Of a stretch of 64,000 nucleotides of DNA, positions 1 to 8,850 are shown one piece after another. The notes below the pieces were generated by a model, which saw nothing but the letters and a program-made list of their open reading frames with translations, had not been told where the DNA came from and searched no databases. Within the stretch, counting starts at the first letter, position 1. Each line of letters begins with the position of its first letter. The stretch comes from CAZISM01 sp964541895. Lineage in GTDB: Bacteria > Zhuqueibacterota > Zhuqueibacteria > Residuimicrobiales > Residuimicrobiaceae. The DNA is taken from positions 1 through 64,000 of the forward strand of contig CAZISM010000014.1 of assembly GCA_964541895.1 (NCBI GenBank), read 5' to 3'. The translations under genes were made by a program, and so were the position numbers.

Positions 1-502
1 GCTGCCGGCTTTCGCTCTGTGCCACCAGGCTTTGCATGAACTGCAGATGTTTGACCTCAAATTCGTACAACTGCTGGCGGGTCATGACCACCGCATCTGC
101 CGGCAGCGTGGCTGCGGCAGGCCGGGTTAAGCTCATGCTGAATTCCAGGTGGCCGTTCTCATACCGGATGCGGGTGTTGAACACGGCCAGGGCAGTTAAC
201 AGGATCATGCAGGCAAACGCTGTTGCCAGGGCCAGGCGGCGCCCCTGGTGGGGTCTGTTCAGCCAACTTGTTTTCAGCCTGGACCACCAGGAGAGGGTGC
301 GGCTGCTGAACGCCCAGGCAGGTTCCGCCTCAGGCGCCGGCCAGGCATTGAGCGCCATTTTGGTTTTTTCCAGTTCAGCCAGTTCGGCCCGGCAGGCCGC
401 GCAGGTGCGCAGGTGTTCCTGCACCAGCGGTTCCCTGCGTGGATCCAGGTCGTCGTAAACATAATCTACCAGCAGGCGCTGGTATTCGTTGCATTCGATC
501 AT
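1..502 (-). CDS. Anti-sigma factor with zinc finger, partial (cut by window edge)
   Basis: The frame starts at an ATG at 502 behind a GAGGAG ribosome binding site and runs open off the window edge (167 codons seen). The N-terminus, MIECNEYQRLLVDYVYDDLD, is followed at about residues 31-38 by the HLRTCAAC zinc-binding motif (HxxxCxxC) of anti-sigma (ZAS) domains. One hydrophobic segment (about residues 91-107) predicts a single membrane span, with the rest outside the cytoplasm. It lies 46 bp downstream of an ECF sigma factor on the same strand, the usual arrangement for an anti-sigma that holds its partner at the membrane until a signal arrives. The C-terminal sensor part is not in the window, so the signal is unknown. 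Family call is firm; partner assignment is inferred from position. Confidence 0.8.
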   Translation of the reverse strand, partial: MIECNEYQRLLVDYVYDDLDPRREPLVQEHLRTCAACRAELAELEKTKMALNAWPAPEAEPAWAFSSRTLSWWSRLKTSWLNRPHQGRRLALATAFACMILLTALAVFNTRIRYENGHLEFSMSLTRPAAATLPADAVVMTRQQLYEFEVKHLQFMQSLVAQSESRQ

Positions 503-548
503 ATGTGCTCCTCAACGGCAGCGGGGCGCTGCCATGTTTCGGCCGGTT

Positions 549-1127
549 TTACCGGGACCTGGCGGAATCGGTCAGGCTTTTGCGCAACGCCGCCAGTCCG
601 CTATACATGCGGGTTTTAACGGTGTTGACCGGCTCTTGCAGGATTTCGGCGATCTCGGTAAACTTCAATTCCTGGTACTGTTTCATAATGACGACCAAAC
701 GCTGTTCCTCCGGCAGTTGCGCCAGAGCATGGCGGATCTGGTCCGCCAATTCCCGCTGCTGGACCAGGTGGTCCGGGTGATCCTCTTCGGTTGACCGCAA
801 TTCGTGCGGTAAGGCATGGCCGTCCCGGGCCTGGCTGTCCAACTCCTCCAGTGACAGCGGGCGTCTTTTGGCCTGTTTGTTGTGATCCAGGCAGGCGTTC
901 AGGGCTATGCGATAGAGCCAGCCGGCAAAGCGCTGGCGATCCTGCAGGTTGCTCAGATGCTTAAAAGCCCGAACGAACGTTTCCTGGCAGATGTCCTGAG
1001 CGGCCGCGGTGGAGCCGGAATAACGGTAGGCAAAATGAAAAATTTTTTTCTGCCAGCGGTAAACCAGCTGATCGAACGATGATGTATGACCGGCAATAAA
1101 CGTTTCGATTAATTCCTGATCGCTCAT
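549..1127 (-). CDS. ECF-type RNA polymerase sigma factor (sigma-70 family)
   Basis: This 192-residue protein is of normal length for a group 4 (ECF) sigma factor. Region 2 spans roughly residues 10-75 (FDQLVYRWQKKIFHFAYR, then DICQETFVRAFKHL and the FAGWLYRIALNACLD segment). Region 4 is at about residues 135-185, with the helix-turn-helix LKFTEIAEILQEPVNTVKTR. Region 3 is absent, as expected. The ATG at 1127 sits behind a very strong GGAGGAGGA Shine-Dalgarno. It redirects RNA polymerase to a small regulon and is probably controlled by the zinc-finger anti-sigma encoded 46 bp downstream. I cannot name the regulon or signal. The upstream 170 bp shows no promoter I would defend. Confidence 0.9.
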   Translation of the reverse strand: MSDQELIETFIAGHTSSFDQLVYRWQKKIFHFAYRYSGSTAAAQDICQETFVRAFKHLSNLQDRQRFAGWLYRIALNACLDHNKQAKRRPLSLEELDSQARDGHALPHELRSTEEDHPDHLVQQRELADQIRHALAQLPEEQRLVVIMKQYQELKFTEIAEILQEPVNTVKTRMYSGLAALRKSLTDSARSR

Positions 1128-1304
1128 TCCTCCTCCGGGACCGAACTCGGTTATATCTATAGGACGATGGAACGGTGCAAAAAGTTTTATTCTTTTATCG
1201 ATTCGGGGAGCAGCGCGGCGAAAAACGAAAATTGATTTATTGGTAATAATTTTGTACCTTTATCTATTAAAACCATTTTTATAACTATTTTTTTAGGAGT
1301 CGTC

Positions 1305-2387
1305 ATGGCTGAACTCGTTATTCGCAAGGATAGCAGTGCTTTGGATTTTCTGGCTCTGGGTTCCCTGGTGCATCGGCTGGATCCCGGTATTATCCCGTTT
1401 CGTAAGGCACGCGGTTTTGATGTGCACGTTTCCGGAGGAGAATATAATGTGGCGGCCGGACTGGCGGATTGCTTCGGTCTGCAGACCGGCATCGCCACCG
1501 CTATGGTCAAATATCCCATCGGCGAACTGGTGCAGGCGCGGGTGCGCGAAACCGGCGTGACGCCGTTTTATAAATGGTTCGATCACGACGGCGTGCGCGG
1601 ACCGAATATCGCCACTGTTTACAGTGATCGCGGCTATGGCGTGCGCCCGCCGGTGGTCTTTTACAATCGCTCCAACGAAGCCGGCGCCATGCTCAAACCC
1701 GGCGATTTTGACTGGCCGGCTATTTTCACTCCCGGCGTCCGCTGGTTCCACTCTGGCGGCATCTATGCGGCGTTGTCGGAAACGACCTCTGAGCTCATAT
1801 TACAGGCGATGGAAGCCGCCAAAGCCGTTGGCAGCGTGCGTTCCTTTGACCTGAACTACCGGGCAAAATTGTGGGCGCCCATCGGCGGCTTGAAACGGGC
1901 TCAGGAGGTGCTGCGCAAAATCGCCGCCAGCGTGGATGCCATCATCGGCAACGAAGAAGATCTGCAGATGGGATTGGGCATCCCGGGACCGGAAGCGACA
2001 GCCAAATCCAAACTCGATCCGGACACTTTTTTTAAAATGATCGAGCGCGTGACCAAAGAGTTTCCCAATATAAAGATGGTGGCCACCACCCTGCGTGAAG
2101 TGCACTCCAGCAACCGTCACGAATGGGGTGCGGTGCTGTATTTGAACGGCCAGAACTATGTCAGCCCAACCTGCCAGCTGGATGTGGTGGATCGTATCGG
2201 CGGCGGCGACGGTTTTGCCACCGGCCTCATTTACGGTTTGATTTCCGGCCGCACGCCGGAAGAGGCGCTGCGACTGGGTTGGGCCCACGGGGCTCTGCTG
2301 ACGACGTTTCCGGGCGATGTCTCTATGGCGCGTCGCGAAGAGGTGGAAGCGTTTGCCAAAGGAGGTTCGGCCAGGGTGCAGCGGTGA
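1305..2387 (+). CDS. PfkB-family carbohydrate kinase
   Basis: This 360-residue cytoplasmic sugar kinase of the ribokinase/PfkB fold phosphorylates a sugar or sugar acid with ATP. The first family signature is GGEYNVAAGLADCFG at about residues 44-58. The second, near residue 300, is DRIGGGDGF, where the final Asp is the catalytic base; the usual form is D-x-x-G-A-G-D, so the Ala-to-Gly change is mild. The start ATG follows AGGAG. The family resembles 2-keto-3-deoxygluconate kinases, and a zinc dehydrogenase lies 1.3 kb downstream, so a role in sugar-acid catabolism is plausible. The substrate cannot be read from sequence. An AT-rich upstream region (1230-1300) may hold the promoter. Confidence 0.85.
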   Translation: MAELVIRKDSSALDFLALGSLVHRLDPGIIPFRKARGFDVHVSGGEYNVAAGLADCFGLQTGIATAMVKYPIGELVQARVRETGVTPFYKWFDHDGVRGPNIATVYSDRGYGVRPPVVFYNRSNEAGAMLKPGDFDWPAIFTPGVRWFHSGGIYAALSETTSELILQAMEAAKAVGSVRSFDLNYRAKLWAPIGGLKRAQEVLRKIAASVDAIIGNEEDLQMGLGIPGPEATAKSKLDPDTFFKMIERVTKEFPNIKMVATTLREVHSSNRHEWGAVLYLNGQNYVSPTCQLDVVDRIGGGDGFATGLIYGLISGRTPEEALRLGWAHGALLTTFPGDVSMARREEVEAFAKGGSARVQR

Positions 2388-2617
2388 TGACCGTGCCGAT
2401 GCAGGACATGAGCCTGTAAGGCAAAAGTGAATCAACCGGGCGGAGAGCCGGAGCGTTCGTAATGAAGCGAAACGCCGGCCTCCGTGATTCCGGTTATGGC
2501 GGCCAGAACGGACATGCCGGGAGCGAGGGGGACGATGCGGTTGCCGGGGCCGGCGGATGAACCCAGGCAGGCCGGTCAGAGAGTGGAAAGCGCGTTTGAT
2601 AAACAACAGAGCGTTGG

Positions 2618-3634
2618 ATGCGACGAATCATCATTGGTATTCACGGATTGGGAAACAAGCCCTCGCCGCCGCTTCTGGCCTCGTGGTGGCGCAAGAGTGT
2701 GTATGAAGGCTTGAGCGCCATCGGTCACCCCAGGCGAGCCATTCCATTTCAATTGGTGTACTGGGCGGATATTCTTCATCCGGTGGCGCAGGAGAGTTCC
2801 GTGCAGGACGCCAACGATATCCGTTTCCTGGACGAGCCCTGGACGCCATCGCCGGGCCTGCATGTGGCCAAGACCTACCTCATGCGCAAAGCCCTGTTGA
2901 ATCTTTTTGAAAAGCAGCTGAAGCGATTAAAGCTGGACGGGGAAGGCAACATCATCTGGAAACACATCACCGACCTGGTTCTGCAGCGCTATTTTTCCGA
3001 CCTCGACTGTTACTATTCCAATTGCCTCAAGCCGGCGACGAACGGTGTGCAGCCGGTGCGGGATCGCATACGCAGCCGGCTGGCGGAGGTGTTGCAGCAG
3101 CATCGCGACAAGGAGATTATGCTGATCGCCCATTCCATGGGCTCCATCATCGCTTTCGATGTCCTGACGCACAACGTGCCTGACGTGCCGATCCACACGC
3201 TGGTTACCATCGGATCGCCGCTGGGCGTGCCGGTGGTCATTCATAAAATCAAACAAGAGCTGAATGTGTCCAACGGAGCGCCGCCGACCCCGGATTCCAT
3301 CCTGGTGCAATGGTGCAACCTGGCGGATCTGGAGGATAAGGTGGCGCTGGACTATAAATTGTCCGACGATTATACAGCCAACCGTCACGGCATCGCTCCC
3401 CTGGACCTGCAGGTCTATAACAATTACGTCTTGAAGCGCCGAAAAAATCCGCATAAAGTATACGGATATCTGCGCACGCCGGAGCTGGCCCGGCTCTGTT
3501 TTGATTTTTTGTACAAGGATGAGTCTGCAGCCCGCATCCGGCGCCAGGACCTGTTTTATAAAGTGTATGAAGCGGCTGCGGCGCTGCTGGATATTTTTAA
3601 AGGCATGGCGTCGAAAGGCCAAGAGAAGAAATGA
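2618..3634 (+). CDS. Alpha/beta-hydrolase (lipase/esterase-like)
   Basis: This 338-residue protein opens directly with the first beta strand and oxyanion segment, RRIIIGIHGLGNKP. It has the nucleophile elbow AHSMGS at residues 171-176, making Ser173 the likely nucleophile, followed by a helix (IIAFDVL) and the strand VTIGSPLG. This layout is typical of cytoplasmic lipase/PGAP1-like alpha/beta-hydrolases. No signal peptide is visible, and the ribosome binding site before the ATG at 2618 is weak. The preceding 230 bp has no gene and several GC-rich short inverted repeats. It is 30 bp upstream of the dehydrogenase gene, so the two are probably co-transcribed. Substrate unknown. Confidence 0.75.
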   Translation: MRRIIIGIHGLGNKPSPPLLASWWRKSVYEGLSAIGHPRRAIPFQLVYWADILHPVAQESSVQDANDIRFLDEPWTPSPGLHVAKTYLMRKALLNLFEKQLKRLKLDGEGNIIWKHITDLVLQRYFSDLDCYYSNCLKPATNGVQPVRDRIRSRLAEVLQQHRDKEIMLIAHSMGSIIAFDVLTHNVPDVPIHTLVTIGSPLGVPVVIHKIKQELNVSNGAPPTPDSILVQWCNLADLEDKVALDYKLSDDYTANRHGIAPLDLQVYNNYVLKRRKNPHKVYGYLRTPELARLCFDFLYKDESAARIRRQDLFYKVYEAAAALLDIFKGMASKGQEKK

Positions 3635-3664
3635 CCGCGCAAAACCCTCCGGGAGGTGTGACTC

Positions 3665-4711
3665 ATGTACGCCGCTGTTCTTTCCGAATACCGTAAATTT
3701 AACTGGCAGGAGGTTCCTGTCCCGTCCATCGGCCCGAATCAGGTCCTGGTGAAAGTGGAATATGCCGGCATTTGTGGCAGCGATCTGCACATTTATGGCG
3801 GCGAATTTCACCCGCGAACCCGCACCCCCATGGTGCCGGGCCATGAATTCGCCGGCATCATTGTCAACGTGGGCCGTGCGGTGAGTCGGTATCGTGCAGG
3901 GGATCGAGTGGCGGTGGATCCCATCATTCCGTGCGGTTTCTGTGTCGCCTGCGAACTGAAACACTATCCGGCCTGCACGTCGCTCAAGCTGCTCGGCGTG
4001 GATGTGGACGGCGGCTTTGCCGAGTATGTCGCGGCGGACGAGCATATGCTGTACAAGCTGGACGATCGCATTTCGACGCGCAACGGCAGCCTGATCGAGG
4101 TGCTCTCCATCGGTTTTCATGCCAGCAACCGGGCCGGCGTGAAAGAGGGCGACAGCATCGTCATCTGGGGTGCCGGCCGGGTCGGCCAATGCATTTTGCA
4201 GGCCGCGCGCACCCGGACCGACAACACCATTTTCATGGTCGACCTGCTGGACAACCGCCTCAAGATAGCCGGCGATCATTATGACAATGTCGTCACCATC
4301 AACAGCCTGAAACAGGATCCGCTGGCAGTGATCCGGGAACAGACCCGAGGCCGCGGGGTGGATATTGCCTTTGAAGCGGTCGGCCATGCCCATGCGGTGG
4401 AAGACCGTCCGCACCCGGTCCGCGGCTGCGTGCAGGCTATTCGCGGGGCCGGCGTCGTTTGTGTGCTGGGCTTGTCCGACGAACCGGCGCCGTTGATCAT
4501 GAAAGAATTGATCTGGCGCGAAGCCCGCATTGTCGCTTCCCGCGTCAGCCATGGGGAATTCAGCGAGACCATCGAACACATGGCGCAAGGCCATCTGCAG
4601 CCGGACATACTGGTTTCGGCGGAGATGCCTGCCGCCGCCGCACAGACCGCTTTTGAGAATCTGGAGCGGGAACCGCAACATTATCTCAAGGTGCTGCTCA
4701 AACTGGCCTGA
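3665..4711 (+). CDS. Zinc-dependent medium-chain alcohol dehydrogenase (sorbitol/threonine dehydrogenase-like)
   Basis: This 348-residue NAD(P)-dependent dehydrogenase of the MDR superfamily has likely catalytic zinc ligands Cys37 (AGICGSDLH), His60 and Glu61 (PGHEFAG). Four structural-zinc cysteines, 90, 93, 96 and 104, lie in CGFCVACELKHYPAC. The Rossmann fingerprint is WGAGRVGQ near residue 170. It oxidises a secondary alcohol or polyol to a ketone. A GGGAGG ribosome binding site precedes the ATG. Neighbours are a hydrolase, a PfkB kinase and an EamA transporter, compatible with uptake and breakdown of a sugar derivative, but the substrate is not determined. Confidence 0.88.
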   Translation: MYAAVLSEYRKFNWQEVPVPSIGPNQVLVKVEYAGICGSDLHIYGGEFHPRTRTPMVPGHEFAGIIVNVGRAVSRYRAGDRVAVDPIIPCGFCVACELKHYPACTSLKLLGVDVDGGFAEYVAADEHMLYKLDDRISTRNGSLIEVLSIGFHASNRAGVKEGDSIVIWGAGRVGQCILQAARTRTDNTIFMVDLLDNRLKIAGDHYDNVVTINSLKQDPLAVIREQTRGRGVDIAFEAVGHAHAVEDRPHPVRGCVQAIRGAGVVCVLGLSDEPAPLIMKELIWREARIVASRVSHGEFSETIEHMAQGHLQPDILVSAEMPAAAAQTAFENLEREPQHYLKVLLKLA

Positions 4712-4756
4712 CGGCATGCTGTATCGATCCATCGGGCAGAGTGTTTCCGTACCCTA

Positions 4757-5650
4757 TTGGAAAGAACCGGAGTGTTTTTTCTCATCGCCTTTATCGCTGC
4801 TTTTGGCTATGCCCTGCAGATGACCCTGCTGGCCTCCTTTTATCGAAAAATGGATACGCTGGCCGCTGTGGCCTATCGCGGCCTTTCCCTGGGATTGACC
4901 ATGTTGCCGTTGTTGTGGTGGGTGCCGGCACAGGATTATGGCCGCCTGGCCGCTGTGCTGCCGCAGCTGGCCTTGATTTGGCTGCTGACGGCGCTCGGCA
5001 ACTGGACGATTGCCAACGCGGTCTGCCATCTGCCGGTCGGTGTCGCGACCGCGTTATGCAACGGCTTTATCGCCATCATGGCCGCCCTGGCCGGATATGT
5101 GCTCTTTCAGGAAAGTTTGCTGTTCAGGCAAATGGCGATGATTGCGCTGATTTTGTTGCTGGTATTTGCGCTGGGCTGGACGCGTTCACCCGCTGCGGCC
5201 GTCATTTCCTATGACATCACGGCCGGGTTGCGCAATGCTTTTTTCAGCGGACTCTTTTTGGGCATCGGCTTCAGCCTGGTCGGCGGCCTGTCGCGGCAGA
5301 TACATCCGTTCCTCATCGGCTATGCCTGGGAGCTGGGAACAGGTGTCGTCGCCTGGCTGTGGATGTGGAGTAGAATCCGGAAGAGGGAGCGCCGCGCCTT
5401 GTTTGCCATCTCGCTACGTGACTTTAGCCGGGTGATGCTGGCCGGTTCACCGACGCTGATCGGCACCGGTTTGTACGCCCTCTCCATGACCATGGGGCCG
5501 GTAGCCATTGCCACAGCGGTCATCAGCACGCAGATGGTCTTTACCACGTTGCTGGCACGCGTGAAGTACGGAGAAAAGTTGACGCTGGTCCAATGGATTC
5601 TTCTGCTGGCGGTCTGCGTTGGCGTGATGATGTTAAAAATGGTGAGTTGA
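4757..5650 (+). CDS. EamA/DMT-superfamily membrane transporter
   Basis: This protein of about 297 residues is almost entirely hydrophobic, with about ten membrane spans in two halves, the classic DMT/EamA arrangement. A basic loop (RIRKRERR) separates parts of the second half. The motif GNWTIANAVCHLPVGVATAL resembles the inner end of an EamA repeat. The start is uncertain: TTG at 4757 or GTG at 4772. The GTG has GGAAAG eight bases upstream and may be the real one. It would move a small metabolite across the inner membrane; the substrate is unknown. It follows the zinc dehydrogenase by 45 bp and probably belongs to the same transcript. Confidence 0.75.
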   Translation: MERTGVFFLIAFIAAFGYALQMTLLASFYRKMDTLAAVAYRGLSLGLTMLPLLWWVPAQDYGRLAAVLPQLALIWLLTALGNWTIANAVCHLPVGVATALCNGFIAIMAALAGYVLFQESLLFRQMAMIALILLLVFALGWTRSPAAAVISYDITAGLRNAFFSGLFLGIGFSLVGGLSRQIHPFLIGYAWELGTGVVAWLWMWSRIRKRERRALFAISLRDFSRVMLAGSPTLIGTGLYALSMTMGPVAIATAVISTQMVFTTLLARVKYGEKLTLVQWILLLAVCVGVMMLKMVS

Positions 5651-5740
5651 CTTTGGCTAGGCCGTTATCGCGAGCCGGCTGGCACGCAGCCGCTGCGGGC
5701 GGATAGTATTGTCAGAGGTGCGCAGCACGAAGAATACCGT

Positions 5741-6460
5741 TCAGCGCAAAACCCAGACGAAGGCGGCGCAGGTAGCGCAGATGACCAGATTGCAGATGAT
5801 CTCCACCCATCGTTGTGCAGGAACTTTGTTACGCGGTGACGACCATACATAGCCGGCAACAGGAACGAGCAGGATCAGGAGCGCGCAGGATTGGCCGAGA
5901 ATCAGTCCCAGGGTGCCGAGCAGCCGGGTGATGATACCGGGCCAGCGATCGCGCTGTTTCGGGAACAGCAGATGTCGATCCGGGTGGGTGCGATGCAACA
6001 GCGATTTTTCCACATAGAAAATGACCAGCGATCCGGCAAAGGCCGCCAGCACCAGCGCGATCAGGATCAGCACAAAGCGGTCGTTGTAGTACAGGGGCGT
6101 TGTTGAGAGTTTGCCGTTCGTGAGGGTGCGGCCCAACCAGCGGCCGGCGATCCAGATGGAAAAGAAATGGAGAATTTGGTCCACGGTAAAATAGATGAAA
6201 TTGTCCGTGGCCTTGCGAAGCGACAGGAACACTTTGGCGCGGTCGATGACGATATGGAGGAGCGTCAGCGCCAGAATGGCGATCCATGCGGCGGCCTGGG
6301 CCAGGAAAGGAAAAAAGATGATGAGGGCGACGGCGGTGAAAATACCGGCGTGCAGTAGAACCCCCATCATCGATTTTTGTTTTAGGCGGAATACCGTATC
6401 GGTCTGCAGAGGAAAATCTGCCAGCACGTGCGCCAGAAGGAGCAAATAGAAAAAGTTCAT
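5741..6460 (-). CDS. DUF3307 family membrane protein
   Basis: This is a 239-residue integral membrane protein. The N-terminal region carries the DUF3307 hallmarks: LLLAHVLADFPLQTD at residues 7-21, then LLHAGIFTA and LLHIVIDRAKVFL, with conserved His and Asp residues at the membrane face. Six to seven hydrophobic segments are visible. The biochemical function of the family is not established to my knowledge. It is the last gene of the translation-related minus-strand row, 16 bp after rplI, with a weak ribosome binding site. No convincing terminator is visible in the 90 bp separating it from the convergent transporter gene. Confidence 0.75.
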   Translation of the reverse strand: MNFFYLLLLAHVLADFPLQTDTVFRLKQKSMMGVLLHAGIFTAVALIIFFPFLAQAAAWIAILALTLLHIVIDRAKVFLSLRKATDNFIYFTVDQILHFFSIWIAGRWLGRTLTNGKLSTTPLYYNDRFVLILIALVLAAFAGSLVIFYVEKSLLHRTHPDRHLLFPKQRDRWPGIITRLLGTLGLILGQSCALLILLVPVAGYVWSSPRNKVPAQRWVEIICNLVICATCAAFVWVLR

Positions 6461-6476
6461 GGCCGGCCGGGCTGGC

Positions 6477-6920
6477 TTATTCCTTGACGACCCAGACTTT
6501 GATCGTGGCGGTCACTTCGGGATGAAGCTTGATCGGCACATCATAGACGCCGAGCGCTTTGATCGGGTCATCGAGCATGATTTTTTTGCGATCGATGTCA
6601 TGGCCGGCATCCTTGAGCAGGTCGGCGACATTCTGGCTGGTGACGGAACCGAACAGTTTTTCTTCTTCACCGACCTGAACGGCGGCTGTGACCGAGACTT
6701 CGGACAGTTTGGCGGCCAGTTCTTCCGCTTCCTGTTTGCCTTTCAGGGCTTTTTGCGCCTGCGCCTTCAGTTCCTGCTGATAGACTTTCATATTCGCCGG
6801 GGTGGCGAGGATGGCCAGGCCCTGCGGAATCAGGTAATTCCTGGCAAAACCGTTTTTCACCTCCACCATATCGCCGGGCTGGCCTAATTTATGTATCTCT
6901 TTTTTCAGAATAATCTTCAT
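6477..6920 (-). CDS. rplI: 50S ribosomal protein L9
   Basis: At 147 residues this is the normal length for L9. The N-terminal rRNA-binding domain has the L9 signature (DMVEVKNGFARNYLIPQGLA at residues 17-36), followed by the long charged connecting helix and the C-terminal domain ending in KLHPEVTATIKVWVVKE. It binds 23S rRNA and helps maintain reading-frame fidelity. It closes the conserved rpsF-ssb-rpsR-rplI string and begins 15 bp after rpsR. Confidence 0.97.
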   Translation of the reverse strand: MKIILKKEIHKLGQPGDMVEVKNGFARNYLIPQGLAILATPANMKVYQQELKAQAQKALKGKQEAEELAAKLSEVSVTAAVQVGEEEKLFGSVTSQNVADLLKDAGHDIDRKKIMLDDPIKALGVYDVPIKLHPEVTATIKVWVVKE

Positions 6921-6935
6921 TAGTATCGTCCTGAG

Positions 6936-7157
6936 TTATTTGGTCAAGTCGGAAACGTAGGGAATTAGGGCCAGTTCGCGGGCGATTTTAATCGCGTTGA
7001 CGAGCAGGCGCTGGTGTTTGGCGCAGGTGCCTGAGGTGCGACGCGGGATGATTTTGCCCTGCTCCGTGGTGAAGCGCATGAGCTTTTTTTCATCCTTATA
7101 ATCAATATAATCGATTTTGTCTTCACAAAATCGACAAATCCGTTTTTTCTTCAGCAT
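6936..7157 (-). CDS. rpsR: 30S ribosomal protein S18
   Basis: This 73-residue S18 binds next to S6 on the 30S platform. The core LMRFTTEQGKIIPRRTSGTC is the S18 signature. The N-terminus keeps a CRFCE pair and the core keeps CAKH, so this is a zinc-ribbon-like (C+) form. A GGAGTCC ribosome binding site precedes the ATG. Sits between ssb and rplI in the conserved order. Confidence 0.97.
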   Translation of the reverse strand: MLKKKRICRFCEDKIDYIDYKDEKKLMRFTTEQGKIIPRRTSGTCAKHQRLLVNAIKIARELALIPYVSDLTK

Positions 7158-7187
7158 GGGGACTCCTTCTGGCAGTTAGGGACGCAA

Positions 7188-7730
7188 CTACAATTTTAGA
7201 TCTTGGTAGCCAAAATCAAAATCAGTGGGTTCTATTTTTTGAAATTCGATCTGTTCGCTTGCGGGTTTGGTCTCCTGCGGCGGCGCGCTTTCGGCGGTCG
7301 CTTCGGCCGATGGCGAAGGTTCTCCGGCCGCCGGTTTTTCCGCCGTGTCAGACCCTGCTACCAGCTCTTCCACATCCCGGTCCGACTTGCGGTCGAGAAA
7401 TTGGATGCGACGGGCACGGATTTCGACGACGTTGCGCGTCGTTCCGTCTTCATTGTGCCAGTTGCGGCTCTGCAGTTCGCCGTCGATGAGGACGGAGTGA
7501 CCTTTTTTTAACACCTCGTTGCACGCATCCGCCAGCCGATGCCAGGCTACGACGCCGACATAACAGATATTTTCGCGCCATATGCCCGAGTTGTCCCGGT
7601 ACTTTCTATTGGATGCGATATAGAAATTAACTACGGCGGTGCCGTTGGAGGTCTTGCGATAGATCGGATCCGATGTCAGATTACCCGCAACCAACACATT
7701 ATTGATATCAGGCATTTTTAAATCAGGCAT
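7188..7730 (-). CDS. ssb: Single-stranded DNA-binding protein
   Basis: This protein has 180 residues from the chosen ATG at 7730, which has GGAG ten bases upstream. A longer frame to 7787 reads back into the intergenic region, and a second ATG exists at 7715. The OB fold occupies about residues 6-110 (INNVLVAGNLTSDP, then ENICYVGVVAWHRLADACNEVLKKGHSVLIDG). A low-complexity Pro/Glu/Ala linker follows. The acidic C-terminus ends DFDFGYQDLKL rather than in the usual DDDIPF-like tip used to recruit partner proteins, a modest departure. It protects single-stranded DNA in replication and repair. Gene order rpsF-ssb-rpsR is the standard bacterial one. Confidence 0.93.
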   Translation of the reverse strand: MPDLKMPDINNVLVAGNLTSDPIYRKTSNGTAVVNFYIASNRKYRDNSGIWRENICYVGVVAWHRLADACNEVLKKGHSVLIDGELQSRNWHNEDGTTRNVVEIRARRIQFLDRKSDRDVEELVAGSDTAEKPAAGEPSPSAEATAESAPPQETKPASEQIEFQKIEPTDFDFGYQDLKL

Positions 7731-7825
7731 ACCGATTCTCCATGGGCCATGCCGGACAGCGGCATGACACCCTGCTTGATGAGGCAAGCGATCCTATTGT
7801 TAGGCAACAGAGCGCTCTCGCCGGT

Positions 7826-8227
7826 TCAGGCTTGGGCCGCCGGTTCGGCGACCGGAGCCGGTGCCGGTGTTTCCGCCAGAACCGGAATGGTCTCTGTGCG
7901 CGGCGCAGCCACCATCTGGCCGGCCAGGGACTTTAGCGCCTTTTTATCCAGTTTGATGATCATGGTGCGCAAGAGCGATTCGTTGAGACGGTATTCGCGG
8001 TCAAGCTGTTTGATCATGGCCGGGGGACCGTCGAATCGAACAAAGACATAAAAACCATATTGACGTTTGTTGATTTCATACGCCAGCCGGCGTTTGCCCC
8101 AGCGATCCAGAGATTCCACGGTGCCGCCGTTGGCGGAAATGAAACGCTCGTATTTGCTGATAATGCTGTCGATCTCTTCCGGTTTGAGGAGAGAATCGAT
8201 CACTATGACGGTTTCATACTTTCGCAA
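7826..8227 (-). CDS. rpsF: 30S ribosomal protein S6
   Basis: At 133 residues it begins MRKYETVIVIDSLLKPEEI and contains LAYEINKRQYGFYVFVRF, diagnostic of the S6 ferredoxin-like fold. The C-terminus has an Ala/Pro-rich tail (about 25 residues) beyond the conserved domain. It pairs with S18 on the small subunit. AGGAGGATC lies just upstream of the start, a near-perfect ribosome binding site. First gene of the S6-SSB-S18-L9 string; pth is 27 bp upstream. Confidence 0.97.
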   Translation of the reverse strand: MRKYETVIVIDSLLKPEEIDSIISKYERFISANGGTVESLDRWGKRRLAYEINKRQYGFYVFVRFDGPPAMIKQLDREYRLNESLLRTMIIKLDKKALKSLAGQMVAAPRTETIPVLAETPAPAPVAEPAAQA

Positions 8228-8254
8228 GTTGATCCTCCTTGGTGGTTCGGGGTG

Positions 8255-8842
8255 TTATACCCCTGCATGGTTAAATTGGTTCATAGCCCGGTCAATGCCG
8301 TGTTCGATGAAACAGGTAACGGCGTCGATACAGGTATTCAAGGCCTCGTCAATCAGCGGCCATTCTGTTTTTGAAAACCGTGCGAGCACGATATCGGCCA
8401 GTTCTCCTGCCGGGACCTGGCTGCGGATGCCGATCCGCAACCGGCTCACCTGGGTGGTGCCCAGATGGGAGAGGATGGAGGCCAGGCCTTTGTGGCCGCC
8501 GGCGGTGCCGTTCGCGCGCAGCCGCAGCCGGCCTGCCGGCAGATCGTGATCGTCCAGCACGACCAGAATGTTGGCCGGATCGATGCGATAATAGCCGACC
8601 AGGGCTGCCACGGCCTGACCGCTCAGATTCATATAGGTCTGTGGCTTGGCCAGCAGCAACGGCTTGCCGGCCCAGGTGGTGATCGCCAGTTCGGCTTGAC
8701 TCTTGTCTGATTTAAAAGAACAGGAGCACTGGTCTGCCAGACGATCCAGAAGCAGGAAGCCGAGATTGTGACGTGTCAGGTGGTAACGCCGGCCGGGATT
8801 GCCCAAGCCGACGACCAGATAGCGTTCCGTTGACAACGTCAA
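8255..8842 (-). CDS. pth: Peptidyl-tRNA hydrolase
   Basis: This 195-residue Pth recycles tRNA from prematurely released peptidyl-tRNA. Signature elements are VVGLGNPGRRY (with Asn15), the catalytic His25 in LTRHNLGF, KPQTYMNLSG, and VVLDDHDLPAGRLRLR with the catalytic Asp. The likely start is the TTG at 8842; a second in-frame TTG lies at 8836. GAGG and GGAG sequences overlap the rplY stop just upstream, so the gene is probably translationally coupled to rplY, 8 bp away. The prs-rplY-pth order is widely conserved in bacteria. Confidence 0.95.
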   Translation of the reverse strand: MTLSTERYLVVGLGNPGRRYHLTRHNLGFLLLDRLADQCSCSFKSDKSQAELAITTWAGKPLLLAKPQTYMNLSGQAVAALVGYYRIDPANILVVLDDHDLPAGRLRLRANGTAGGHKGLASILSHLGTTQVSRLRIGIRSQVPAGELADIVLARFSKTEWPLIDEALNTCIDAVTCFIEHGIDRAMNQFNHAGV

Positions 8843-8850
8843 CGCTCACC

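Noticed and set aside
2927..4732. Minus-strand open frame of about 600 codons opposite the hydrolase and dehydrogenase genes
   Set aside because: Both plus-strand genes carry complete family motifs; the opposite frame has none.
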